From: Prolixibacteraceae bacterium
GTDB lineage: Bacteria > Bacteroidota > Bacteroidia > Bacteroidales > Prolixibacteraceae
NCBI GenBank assembly: GCA_019163175.1
Contig: JAFLKN010000047.1
Span: forward strand, 1 to 64,000
Direction of reading: 5' to 3'
Length of the DNA stretch: 64,000 nt
A model generated the notes under the pieces. It was given only the letters and a program-made list of their open reading frames with translations. It was not told the DNA's origin and did not search any database. Shown here one piece after another: positions 15,948 through 24,235 of this stretch. How positions within the stretch are numbered: the stretch's first letter is position 1; the number at the start of each line of letters is the position of its first letter. A program made the translations under genes and the position numbers.

Positions 15948-17741
15948 ATGGCCGAATATAACATGCATATCCTTGTTTGCGGGGGAACCGGCTGCAAGGC
16001 ATCTCAAAGTGAACTGATAAAAACAAATTTTAAAACCAGGCTTAACGAGTTCGGACTTGCCGACGAAATTCAGGTAATTCTTACCGGATGTTTCGGATTT
16101 TGCGAAAAAGGACCTATCGTAAAAATTCTTCCCGACAATACTTTTTACACTCAGGTTACTCCCGAAGATGTTGATGAAATCGTGGAAGAACACATTATTA
16201 AAGGCCGAAAAGTAGAGCGTTTACTTTATAAAGATCCGGAAACCCACGAAATTGTTGGAGACTCAAAGGGAATGGACTTTTACAAAAAACAGATTCGTAT
16301 CGCACTTCGCAATTGTGGGTTCATCAATCCTGAAAACATTGAAGAATACATTGGACGCGATGGTTACGCTGCCTTGGGAACTTGTCTTTCAGAAAAGACT
16401 CCGGACGAAGTTATCCGAATGATTAAAGACTCCGGACTGCGCGGGCGAGGTGGCGGCGGTTTCCCAACGGGACTAAAATGGGAACTGACCCGAAAATCAG
16501 TCAGCGACCAAAAATATGTGGTTTGCAATGCCGACGAGGGTGATCCTGGCGCATTTATGGATCGTTCCATTCTGGAAGGTGATCCGCATTCAGTACTCGA
16601 ATCCATGGCCATCTGCGGTTATTGTATCGGAGCGGACAAAGGTTTAGTTTACATCCGTGCTGAATATCCGTTGGCCATCGAACGGCTGAAAATTGCCATT
16701 AATCAGGCACGTGAATACGGTCTTCTGGGTAATGACATTTTGGGAACCGGATTTAATTTTGATATCGAAATTCGATACGGAGCCGGAGCTTTTGTATGCG
16801 GCGAAGAAACTGCACTAATTCATTCGATGGAAGGCAAACGCGGAGAACCGGGTGTAAAACCACCATTTCCGGCCGAAAAAGGATACAATGGCAAACCCAC
16901 CAACGTGAACAATGTGGAAACTTTTGCCAACATTCCGGTCATCATTAACAAAGGTGCGGAATGGTTCGCGTCCATCGGGACGGCCAATTCGAAAGGAACT
17001 AAAGTATTTGCCCTTGCCGGAAAAATTAACAATGTGGGATTGATCGAAGTTCCAATGGGAATAACCCTACGCGAAATTATATACGACATCGGAGGCGGAA
17101 TAAAAGATGGTCGTGAATTTAAAGCTGTTCAAACCGGAGGACCTTCAGGAGGCTGCCTGACCAAATCGTTTCTGGATACTCCTATTGATTACGACAATCT
17201 GGTAGCAGCAGGTTCAATGATGGGTTCAGGCGGAATGATTGTACTTGACGATTCGGATTGTATGGTTGCCATCGCCAAATTCTACCTTGAATTTACGCTC
17301 GATGAATCGTGCGGGAAATGCACACCTTGTAGAATTGGAAATAAACGTTTGTATGAAATTCTGGAAAAAATAACCGAAGGAAACGGAAAACTGGAAGACC
17401 TTGATAGGTTAAGGATGCTGAGCACAGTTATCAAAGATACTTCGCTGTGTGGTTTGGGTCAGACATCTCCAAATCCGGTGCTTTCCACACTCGACCATTT
17501 TTACGACGAATACCTGGCCCATGTCACTACGCATAAATGTTTGGCAGGCCAATGTAAGGCATTAGTTAATTATGCAATCGATACCGATCGTTGCACCGGC
17601 TGTACACTTTGTTTCCGAAATTGCCCTGTTGGAGCTATTTCAGGCGAACGCCGTGCTCCTCATTATATCGATAAATCGCTTTGCATCAAATGCGGTGTAT
17701 GTTTTGAGAAATGCAAGTTTGATGCAGTATTAATCGCATAA
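15948..17741 (+). CDS. hydB: NADH-binding subunit HydB of electron-bifurcating [FeFe] hydrogenase
   Basis: 597 residues from ATG 15948 (MAEYNMHILVCGGTGCKAS); an upstream in-frame start would overlap the ferredoxin gene and lacks conservation. Domains: thioredoxin-like [2Fe-2S] (residues about 8-90; LTGCFGFCEKG), NuoF-type FMN/NADH-binding core (about 150-500; GRGGGGFPTGLKWE, CNADEGDPGAFMDR, GAYxCGEETAL as GAFVCGEETAL), [4Fe-4S] site CGKCTPCR, and a C-terminal double [4Fe-4S] ferredoxin domain (CTGCTLCFRNCP and CIKCGVCFEKC). This full set matches HydB of Thermotoga-type bifurcating enzymes, which couple H2, NAD(H) and ferredoxin. Followed by hydA after 12 nt. Confidence 0.93.
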   Translation: MAEYNMHILVCGGTGCKASQSELIKTNFKTRLNEFGLADEIQVILTGCFGFCEKGPIVKILPDNTFYTQVTPEDVDEIVEEHIIKGRKVERLLYKDPETHEIVGDSKGMDFYKKQIRIALRNCGFINPENIEEYIGRDGYAALGTCLSEKTPDEVIRMIKDSGLRGRGGGGFPTGLKWELTRKSVSDQKYVVCNADEGDPGAFMDRSILEGDPHSVLESMAICGYCIGADKGLVYIRAEYPLAIERLKIAINQAREYGLLGNDILGTGFNFDIEIRYGAGAFVCGEETALIHSMEGKRGEPGVKPPFPAEKGYNGKPTNVNNVETFANIPVIINKGAEWFASIGTANSKGTKVFALAGKINNVGLIEVPMGITLREIIYDIGGGIKDGREFKAVQTGGPSGGCLTKSFLDTPIDYDNLVAAGSMMGSGGMIVLDDSDCMVAIAKFYLEFTLDESCGKCTPCRIGNKRLYEILEKITEGNGKLEDLDRLRMLSTVIKDTSLCGLGQTSPNPVLSTLDHFYDEYLAHVTTHKCLAGQCKALVNYAIDTDRCTGCTLCFRNCPVGAISGERRAPHYIDKSLCIKCGVCFEKCKFDAVLIA

Positions 17742-17753
17742 AATAACCCAATT

Positions 17754-19505
17754 ATGGAAATGATAAATCTCACTATAGATCATAAACCGGTAGTTGTCCG
17801 CAAAGGAACTACTGTTTTAAAAGCGGCTTCGAGCATCGGAATTGATATTCCATCGCTTTGCTACATGAAGCTCGATGATATGAATATCGAAAATAAACCT
17901 GGTGGCTGTCGCGTTTGTGTGGTCGAGATCAAAGGCCGGAGAAATCTGGCACCGGCCTGTTGCACCGAAGCGGCAGAAGGAATGGAAGTAAATACACATT
18001 CAATAAGGGTAGTAAATGCCCGCCGTACGGTTGTTGAACTGATTTTATCAGACCATCCGGCCGACTGTTTGATTTGTGCCAAATCGGGCAATTGCGAACT
18101 TCAGAATATGGCGACTCATTTGGGAATACGGCAGATTCACTATCAAGGTGAGCAGTCCATGTATCGCGAAGATACCTCACCAGCCATCATTCGTGAAATA
18201 AACAAATGTATCATGTGTCGCCGTTGCGAAACGATGTGCAACGAGGTACAAACAGTTGGTGTCCTTTCCGCTGTAAACCGCGGATTTCAGGCCGTAGTGG
18301 CTCCTGCATTCGAGATGAACCTCGACCATTCTGTATGCACATATTGCGGTCAGTGTGTGGCAGTTTGCCCAACTGGCGCCTTAACTGAAGTTGACGAAAC
18401 CGGCGCCGTTATCCGTGCATTATCCGATCCAACCAAAACCGTTGTAGTACAGACTGCTCCCGCCGTTCGTGCTGCCTTGGGCGAAGAATTCGGAATGCCG
18501 GCAGGAACATTGGTTACCGGTAAAATGGTTGCTGCACTGCGCCGTTTAGGTTTCGATTATGTTTTCGATACCGATTTTGCTGCCGACCTTACCATCTTGG
18601 AAGAAGGAACCGAATTACTGAACCGTTTATCAGCTTTTATGGAAGGAGATAAAAATGTAAAACTTCCAATCCTGACTTCCTGCTGCCCGGCCTGGGTCAA
18701 ATTCTTTGAGCATTCTTTCCCCGAATTGAAAGATATTCCTTCAACAGCACGATCGCCTCAGCAAATGTTCGGCTCCATTGCCAAAACCTATTTTGCTGAT
18801 AAAATTGGAGTGAAACGCGAAAATTTGGTGGTAGTTTCCATCATGCCATGTCTGGCTAAAAAATACGAAAGTAGCCGCCCCGAGTTTTCAGTCAATGGTA
18901 ATCCTGATGTAGACTTTGCTTTGTCAACGCGCGAGCTGGCCCATCTGATTAATCTGGGAAACATCGAATTCAAAACTTTGCCCAATGAAGAATTTGACAA
19001 GCCTTTGGGAGAATCAACTGGTGCTGCTGTGATTTTTGGAACAACCGGCGGAGTTATTGAAGCTGCTGTGCGAACAGCTTACGAGATATTCACAGGAAAA
19101 CCACTCCCGCGTGTTGATTTCGAAGAACTGCGTGGAATGGATGGTTTGCGAAAAGCAACTATAGATTTCAACGGAACACCTATCAATATCGGTATTGCGC
19201 ATGGATTGGGAAATGCCCGCAAATTGCTGGAAGATATTCAGGCAGGAAACAGTGAATTTCACGCTATTGAAATTATGTCGTGTCCAGGAGGTTGTATTGG
19301 TGGTGGTGGTCAACCATATCACCATGGCGATGCTGAAATATTGAAGAAACGGCAACGTGCTATTTATTCTGAAGACAAAAATAAAACACTTCGGAAATCG
19401 CACGAAAATCCATACATCACAAAGCTTTATGAAGAATTCTTGGGCGCTCCGATGAGTGAAAAGGCGCATCATCTGCTGCATACCAAATATTTTGACCGGA
19501 GTTAA
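17754..19505 (+). CDS. hydA: Catalytic subunit HydA of [FeFe] hydrogenase, group A
   Basis: 583 residues. N-terminal [2Fe-2S] ferredoxin domain (Cys36, Cys51-type ligands in SLCY, GGCRVCVV), a His/Cys [4Fe-4S] region (DHPADCLICAKSGNCELQ), two [4Fe-4S] clusters (CIMCRRCETMC, CTYCGQCVAVCP) and an H-cluster domain with L1 TSCCPAW (308-314), L2 MPCLAKKYE (Met364-Cys366) and L3 IMSCPGGCIGGGG (Met508-Cys514). All ligands and the proton-relay Cys310 are present; Ser509 replaces the common Ala. C-terminal small-subunit-like tail ends KAHHLLHTKYF. It lacks the extra C-terminal [2Fe-2S] domain of Thermotoga HydA. Catalyses H2 oxidation or evolution in the cytoplasm with HydB and HydC. A perfect 28-bp palindrome lies between it and hydC. 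Confidence 0.95.
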   Translation: MEMINLTIDHKPVVVRKGTTVLKAASSIGIDIPSLCYMKLDDMNIENKPGGCRVCVVEIKGRRNLAPACCTEAAEGMEVNTHSIRVVNARRTVVELILSDHPADCLICAKSGNCELQNMATHLGIRQIHYQGEQSMYREDTSPAIIREINKCIMCRRCETMCNEVQTVGVLSAVNRGFQAVVAPAFEMNLDHSVCTYCGQCVAVCPTGALTEVDETGAVIRALSDPTKTVVVQTAPAVRAALGEEFGMPAGTLVTGKMVAALRRLGFDYVFDTDFAADLTILEEGTELLNRLSAFMEGDKNVKLPILTSCCPAWVKFFEHSFPELKDIPSTARSPQQMFGSIAKTYFADKIGVKRENLVVVSIMPCLAKKYESSRPEFSVNGNPDVDFALSTRELAHLINLGNIEFKTLPNEEFDKPLGESTGAAVIFGTTGGVIEAAVRTAYEIFTGKPLPRVDFEELRGMDGLRKATIDFNGTPINIGIAHGLGNARKLLEDIQAGNSEFHAIEIMSCPGGCIGGGGQPYHHGDAEILKKRQRAIYSEDKNKTLRKSHENPYITKLYEEFLGAPMSEKAHHLLHTKYFDRS

Positions 19506-19508
19506 AAG

Positions 19509-19536
19509 GTACAAACGTTGCATGCAACGTTTGTAC
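19509..19536. repeat. Perfect 28-bp palindrome between hydA and hydC
   Basis: Arm GTACAAACGTTGCA (19509-19522) is followed directly by its exact reverse complement (19523-19536) with no spacer, 3 nt after the hydA stop codon. There is no U-run, so it is not an intrinsic terminator. The core GTTGCATGCAAC resembles palindromic repeats I remember as dispersed in Bacteroidota and Cyanobacteria. Confidence 0.85.
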
Positions 19537-19583
19537 AGTTCTGATTTATAAATGATATTGCAATTTCAAAAGAAACCCAGGTT

Positions 19584-20090
19584 ATGTCAAAAATAAAACT
19601 TTCAGAAAAAACCATCGGAATCATTCAGCAAGTCTGTTCTGATTTCAGGAATGAAGGCAGTGAATTGATTAATGTTTTGCACCAGGTTCAGGGAAAACTT
19701 GGCTATTTACCTGCTGAAGTTCAGGAAGTAATAGCTAAAGAACTCAATATTTCGGTCGCTAAAGTTTACGGAGTAGTAACTTTCTATTCCTTCTTTACCA
19801 TGATTCCGATGGGCGAACATCCCATTTCCATTTGCATGGGAACTGCTTGCTATGTGCGTGGTTCAGAACAGGTACTGGCCGAATTTAAACGTCAGCTAAG
19901 TATCGAAGTCGGTCAAAGTACTGCAGACAATAAATTCTCGCTCAACTGTTTGCGCTGCGTTGGTGCATGTGGACTGGCTCCTGTAGTTATGGTAGGCGAA
20001 AAAGTTTACGGACGCGTATCGCCTCAGCAAGTCAAAAACATTATTGCAGAATATAAGGAAGGTGGTGCTTCGGAGGCCAAAACAGCTTAA
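19584..20090 (+). CDS. hydC: NuoE-like subunit HydC of [FeFe] hydrogenase
   Basis: 168 residues of the NuoE/24-kDa family: helical N-terminus (SELINVLHQVQGKLGYLPAEV), VAKVYGVVTFYSFF signature and a thioredoxin-like [2Fe-2S] site with Cys84 and Cys89 (CMGTAC) and Cys125 and Cys129 (CVGAC). It completes the HydABC trimer by passing electrons between the flavin site of HydB and the rest of the enzyme. Gene order is HydB-HydA-HydC, unlike the HydC-first order of the second set at 23750. The 78-nt gap from hydA carries a palindrome, so relative expression could be set there. Ends at a strong terminator. Confidence 0.92.
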   Translation: MSKIKLSEKTIGIIQQVCSDFRNEGSELINVLHQVQGKLGYLPAEVQEVIAKELNISVAKVYGVVTFYSFFTMIPMGEHPISICMGTACYVRGSEQVLAEFKRQLSIEVGQSTADNKFSLNCLRCVGACGLAPVVMVGEKVYGRVSPQQVKNIIAEYKEGGASEAKTA

Positions 20091-20093
20091 ATT

Positions 20094-20136
20094 AAAAGAA
20101 GGGAACCTATCATCCTATTGGTTCCCTTCTTTTTTA
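20094..20136 (+). terminator. Terminator of the sensor/hydrogenase operon
   Basis: A stem of about 13 bp (20095-20107 with 20120-20132; arms GAAGGGAACC and GGTTCCCTTC) with a 12-nt loop and a T-run. A-rich on the left, so it may also stop transcription of the convergent peptidase gene ending at 20139. Confidence 0.9.
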
Positions 20137-20138
20137 CC

Positions 20139-22316
20139 TTATTTCACCTGAAATTTGGGATGTCCGGTTTGCCACAAAGCAAAACCGTAAATATCGGCAA
20201 GGCTTTGAAATGCCTTGGTCTTGGTATCACCGATACCATGTCCGGCTTCATAATCTGCCAGAAAAAGAATTGGTTTATCCGATGAATTAGTTGCCTGCAA
20301 TTGCGCAGCAAATTTTGCAGGCTGCCATGCAATTACGCGAGGGTCGTTCATACCCGCAGTTACTAGTGTTGCCGGATATTTTTCTCCTTTTCGCAAATGC
20401 AAATAGGCATCCATTTCCAACAATGCTATACATTCAACAGAATCTTTTACGGTTCCAAATTCAGGTGCATTGATTGGTCCGTTAGGCGATTCTTCCATCC
20501 TTACAGCATTCAGGCAACCCACTTCAGGAATGGCTGCAGCAAATAAATCGGGACGCTCTGTTATGGCGCGACCTATTAAGATACCTCCTGCACTAGCAGA
20601 ATTTATGGCTATTTTCAGAGGTGAGGTGTATTTTTCATTCACCAGATATTCGGCACAGGCAATCAAATCTTTCCAGGTATTTGGTTTTGTGGATTTAAAG
20701 CCAGATTTATACCATTGGTCGCCCAGTTCGCCACCACCACGTACATGTGGAACTGCAAAAATTCCACCTTCGTAAGCAGGCAGTAAATAATTCGGGCTAA
20801 AAAACGGAGTCATAGAACTTCCGTAAGCGCCATATCCCAACATCAGAACAGGATTATTACCATCCCTTTTTAATCCCTTCTTGTAGATTAAAGACAAGGG
20901 TACTTTTACTCCATCGTGCGATGGGACCATTACTTCCTCAACAACCAAATCAGCATATTCAGGATATTCAGCCACCGATGATAAATTTTCGGGCTTAAAA
21001 CTATTTTCAGGAGCTACAAATCGATACCGTTTGCCATCGTTTGTCCAACCAGTTAATCCAACCCAAACATCAGGAAATCTGAACCCTTTTGAACTCCAGT
21101 CTGCCGATCCGGCTGGGAATGGTGAAGTAAGTTCTTCGATCTGCTTTGTGCCGTTTGGAACCCTAAATAATTTTGCCTGAACACCGTTAACCGAAACATT
21201 AAAATACAATGCTTCGCTGGTCAGAGTAAATGAGGTAATAGGTCCTTCCGGATTTTCAGGGACAACAACTTCAGCCTTACTGAGATCAGGATTTCTTAGA
21301 GAGATTTTTAAAATAGTGAAATTTGGAGCACCCTTGGGTGTGTAGACATAAATGTCCTTATCGGTAGTGGCAATATTGTAAACCTGATCTTCACGACTAA
21401 ACAATTTCTTCCAGTTAATTTTTTCTTTAATCAGCTCTGATGCTGGTGCGAAATAGAGTTTCATCCGGCTGTCAACACTTGCAGCCAAACCAAAAATAGT
21501 CTGACAATCTTTGTCGTACCAAACAATTGGTATCTCTTCTGATTTAATATCCAGTTCTGGATATTTGGCTCTTGAGAATATTTCTCTGTCGGAAGTGGGA
21601 TCAGAGTTAACCTGATGCAAATAAATTTTGCTGTCCTTCTCGCGGTTAATGTCATGAACATCATCTGAATTTAAGCGATTAAACAAGAAACTCTTTCCAT
21701 CGGGTAACCACGAGGGCGAAGCAAACCAACAGCGGTCGATCCGTTCAGGATATATCGATTTGTTTTGTACATCCATAAGTAACAGAACCGTACTTTCCGA
21801 ACCGTTTGCAGCCACTTCAAGGGCAATATTGCTTCCATCATCGTTTGGGGAAAATGAGCTAATAACGAATTTCTTCGTAGTATCATTACTAAACGTTAAG
21901 GGATCAAACAGCAGTGATTCGGTGCCTTCAAATCCATCACGGTAAAATAACTTACCGGTTTCGTCTTCCGGAGTTGTTTTCAAATAAAAGTACCTGTCGG
22001 TTTCTGTAATTTCAACTTGTGTAACCCTACTCGATTTGCGTTTGTCGAATTCAACCATTTTATCAATCAATTCCTGTCTCCCTGGAATACCATCCAGAAT
22101 ATTGCGGGAATAATCAGTCTGCGCTTTTATCCAGTTTTGAACGGTGGTATCTTTCAGGTTTTCCATGTACCTGTACGGATCGGTAACCTTATTCCCGAAA
22201 TAAGTATCTATTACAGGTCTGGCTTCTGCCAATGCCGGTTTAGCTTTTTGTTTTTCCGAGTTGCAACTGATCAGTGTAAGAATGATCAGAACAAACAATA
22301 AACGTTGTGTCTTCAT
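20139..22316 (-). CDS. Prolyl oligopeptidase family lipoprotein (S9A)
   Basis: 725 residues. N-terminal lipobox LISC (Cys19) predicts a lipid-anchored exported enzyme. Residues about 35-90 match the S9A N-terminal segment (VTDPYRYMENLKDTTVQNWIKAQ), about 90-440 a seven-bladed propeller and about 470-725 an alpha/beta hydrolase. Catalytic residues: Ser575 in INSASAGGILIG (the family usually has GGSNGG, so the first glycines are replaced by Asn-Ser), Asp in AGMNDPRV and His in ADYEAGHGIGD. Cleaves proline-containing peptides. Not part of a hydrogenase function; it separates the two hydrogenase sets together with the divergent esterase gene. Substitution before the nucleophile is the only oddity. 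Confidence 0.88.
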   Translation of the reverse strand: MKTQRLLFVLIILTLISCNSEKQKAKPALAEARPVIDTYFGNKVTDPYRYMENLKDTTVQNWIKAQTDYSRNILDGIPGRQELIDKMVEFDKRKSSRVTQVEITETDRYFYLKTTPEDETGKLFYRDGFEGTESLLFDPLTFSNDTTKKFVISSFSPNDDGSNIALEVAANGSESTVLLLMDVQNKSIYPERIDRCWFASPSWLPDGKSFLFNRLNSDDVHDINREKDSKIYLHQVNSDPTSDREIFSRAKYPELDIKSEEIPIVWYDKDCQTIFGLAASVDSRMKLYFAPASELIKEKINWKKLFSREDQVYNIATTDKDIYVYTPKGAPNFTILKISLRNPDLSKAEVVVPENPEGPITSFTLTSEALYFNVSVNGVQAKLFRVPNGTKQIEELTSPFPAGSADWSSKGFRFPDVWVGLTGWTNDGKRYRFVAPENSFKPENLSSVAEYPEYADLVVEEVMVPSHDGVKVPLSLIYKKGLKRDGNNPVLMLGYGAYGSSMTPFFSPNYLLPAYEGGIFAVPHVRGGGELGDQWYKSGFKSTKPNTWKDLIACAEYLVNEKYTSPLKIAINSASAGGILIGRAITERPDLFAAAIPEVGCLNAVRMEESPNGPINAPEFGTVKDSVECIALLEMDAYLHLRKGEKYPATLVTAGMNDPRVIAWQPAKFAAQLQATNSSDKPILFLADYEAGHGIGDTKTKAFQSLADIYGFALWQTGHPKFQVK

Positions 22317-22371
22317 TTTTGAATATTTGTTAGGTGAAAAATCGAATGTTATTATAATTCATCGAGTTACC

Positions 22372-22379
22372 CAAAGCTA
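22372..22379 (-). promoter_or_regulatory. Candidate -7 box of the peptidase gene
   Basis: Minus-strand 22379-22372 reads TAGCTTTG, a perfect TAnnTTTG, 56 nt before the ATG at 22316. The expected -33 site falls inside the large palindrome at 22386-22425. Confidence 0.4.
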
Positions 22380-22385
22380 CAAAAT

Positions 22386-22425
22386 ATGTTTTAATAAAAG
22401 ACATAAATGTCTTTTATTAAAACAT
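22386..22425. repeat. 19+2+19 palindrome between divergent peptidase and esterase genes
   Basis: Arm ATGTTTTAATAAAAGACAT (22386-22404), spacer AA, and the exact reverse complement (22407-22425). Every one of the 19 positions pairs. Low GC, no adjacent T-run beyond the arms. It sits 70 nt from the minus-strand start and 86 nt from the plus-strand start and overlaps the expected -33 region of the peptidase promoter. Confidence 0.85.
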
Positions 22426-22510
22426 CAAAGCCAAACATCAATTTCTGCAAGGCTTCTATCCGATTTTTTTTACCTTTAGCCTATTCATCAGTCACCTAAA
22501 CTTCCTAACT

Positions 22511-23326
22511 ATGAATCGCAGAATAGTTCTGTTCGCCTTGTTCTTTGCTTTCAATCTACTGGTTCAGGCACAATCCAAGTCCGCTTCAATTTCTTATAAA
22601 ACCGAGAACAATATTTCATACCGTGCAGGAGATAAGCTCGACGATTACATGAAAGAGCGCTGCAAGCTGGACATTTACTTTCCTGAAAATGTAGATAGTT
22701 TTACTACAGTAGTTTGGTTTCATGGAGGTGGTTTAACGGCTGGTGAGAAATCAATTCCTGAACGACTAAAAAATCGCAAATTAGCTATTGTTACAGTGAA
22801 TTACCGATTGAGTCCCAAAGTGAAAAGCCCGGCATTTATTGACGATGCCGCAGCAGCAGTTGCCTGGACATTTAAAAACATCAGCAAATATGGTGGTAAT
22901 CCAAAAAAGATTGTGGTTTCAGGTCACTCTGCCGGCGGTTACCTGGCCTGTATGGTCGGACTTGACAAACATTATCTGGCAGCCTACGGAATCGACGCCA
23001 ACAACATTCAAAAGCTGGTTCCTTTCAGCGGACAGATGATTACTCACTTTATAATCCGAAAGGAACGCGGAATGCCGGATACGCAGCCAGTAGTCGATGA
23101 ATTTGCACCCCAATTTCATGTTCGGGAAGATGCCCCTCCTTTGTATTTAATTACCGGTGATCGTGAACTGGAATTGCTGGGTCGCTACGAAGAGAATGCC
23201 TACATGTGGCGTATGATGAAACTTTCAGGCCACAAACAAACAACTCTTTACGAAATGGATGGATTTAATCATGGCGGTATGGCCGAACCTGGTTTTGATT
23301 TGTTGTTGAAAATCCTAAAAAAGTAA
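22511..23326 (+). CDS. Secreted alpha/beta-hydrolase esterase
   Basis: 271 residues with a signal peptide (about 1-20, LLVQAQ). Alpha/beta-hydrolase of the acetyl-esterase/HSL group: oxyanion motif WFHGGGLTAGE, nucleophile Ser140 in VSGHSAGGYLA, Asp in LITGDRELE and His in FNHGGM. The strand order and length agree with carbohydrate or acyl esterases commonly exported by Bacteroidota. Stands alone on the plus strand, divergent from the prolyl oligopeptidase gene across the 40-bp palindrome, and is followed by a 9-bp stem (23350-23371). Substrate unknown. Confidence 0.82.
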   Translation: MNRRIVLFALFFAFNLLVQAQSKSASISYKTENNISYRAGDKLDDYMKERCKLDIYFPENVDSFTTVVWFHGGGLTAGEKSIPERLKNRKLAIVTVNYRLSPKVKSPAFIDDAAAAVAWTFKNISKYGGNPKKIVVSGHSAGGYLACMVGLDKHYLAAYGIDANNIQKLVPFSGQMITHFIIRKERGMPDTQPVVDEFAPQFHVREDAPPLYLITGDRELELLGRYEENAYMWRMMKLSGHKQTTLYEMDGFNHGGMAEPGFDLLLKILKK

Positions 23327-23749
23327 CACTGTTTTTCCTTAATTCTTTTGAATTTATTGGTGAATAAATTCTGTTTCTGAATGCGAAATATTTTGTTCGA
23401 TGCAAATAATTCGCACATTTGAATACGCTTGTCAATCCTCTAGATTTAGTGTTTATTTTTTCAACATATTTTACATGTCGAAGAACAGGTGTTTGTTATA
23501 TTTTAATGATGGATATCAATAGTTTATCTGTTCCGACTTCCTTAAATTTATACGAATCGATCTGCTTCCTGAATCTGCTTTCCATTTTGGAAAATTTACT
23601 GATGAACGAAATGATCTGGCTGCTTTTGCGGCTCTCTAAAACTTTAATTACCCAAACATTTTAGCATAAATAAAAAAAATCCTCTTTCTTAACCATTAGA
23701 GGGCTCAAGAGAACCAAAGCTATTCATCAACTAACTAATTACTTTTCTT
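23327..23749. other. Non-coding gap before the second hydrogenase set
   Basis: About 423 nt. It holds a 9-bp hairpin GAATTTATT/AATAAATTC with a 4-nt loop (23350-23371) just after the esterase gene, and an inverted repeat TGCGAA/TTCGCA at 23382-23415 enclosing partly symmetric AT-rich sequence. An 81-codon reading frame (23419-23664) has no start context or recognisable content and is not called. Near 23677-23705 a short CCTCT/AGAGG repeat follows an A-run. No clear TTTG/TAnnTTTG promoter for hydC2 was found. Confidence 0.55.
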
Positions 23750-24235
23750 ATGAACCCAGTTACTGAACTGATCAAAAATCTGGCCGACCAACATGGGAGA
23801 AGCAGGCATAATTTACTTCCGATTCTTCAGGGAGTTGTTGAGCAGGAAAAATACCTTTCAGAATTTTCTATGACTGAAATTGCTCGTGAATTGGACTTGC
23901 CCGCAGCCGAAGTTTATGGCACTGCAACCTTCTATTCTTTTCTCGAGCACAAAAAAATGGGTAAATACATTATTCGGGTTTGTAAAACCATTACCTGCTC
24001 CATGAAAGGAAAGAACCAAATTATATTGGCCATCGAAGACATGCTTAAAATTAATGCAGGCGAAACAACTCCCGATGGAAATTTCTCATTGCTTCAAACC
24101 AACTGCCTCGGATTTTGCCACAAAGCTCCGGCAATGCTTATTAATAACGAAATTTATACAGAGTTGACTCCTGAAAAAGTAAGGGAAATTCTAAGTACTT
24201 ATTTGAAAAAGAAAGGAGAATCGAATGACAACTAA
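23750..24235 (+). CDS. NuoE-like subunit of second NADH-linked [FeFe] hydrogenase
   Basis: 161 residues of the NuoE family: LLPILQGVVEQEKYLSEFSM, LPAAEVYGTATFYSFLEHK and the [2Fe-2S] ligands Cys78, Cys83 (CKTITC) and Cys119, Cys123 (CLGFC). First gene of a compact three-gene set; it overlaps the NuoF-like gene by 11 nt. About 35-40% alike to HydC at 19584 by eye, so the two sets are not a recent duplication. Transfers electrons between flavin and Fe-S chain in a soluble HydABC-type complex. Confidence 0.9.
   Translation: MNPVTELIKNLADQHGRSRHNLLPILQGVVEQEKYLSEFSMTEIARELDLPAAEVYGTATFYSFLEHKKMGKYIIRVCKTITCSMKGKNQIILAIEDMLKINAGETTPDGNFSLLQTNCLGFCHKAPAMLINNEIYTELTPEKVREILSTYLKKKGESNDN

Noticed and set aside
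19014-19523. 169-codon frame opposite hydA
   Set aside because: Antisense to the H-cluster domain of hydA, no independent support.
23419-23664. 81-codon plus-strand reading frame in the gap before the second hydrogenase set
   Set aside because: Low-complexity hydrophobic product without start context or family features; treated as intergenic.
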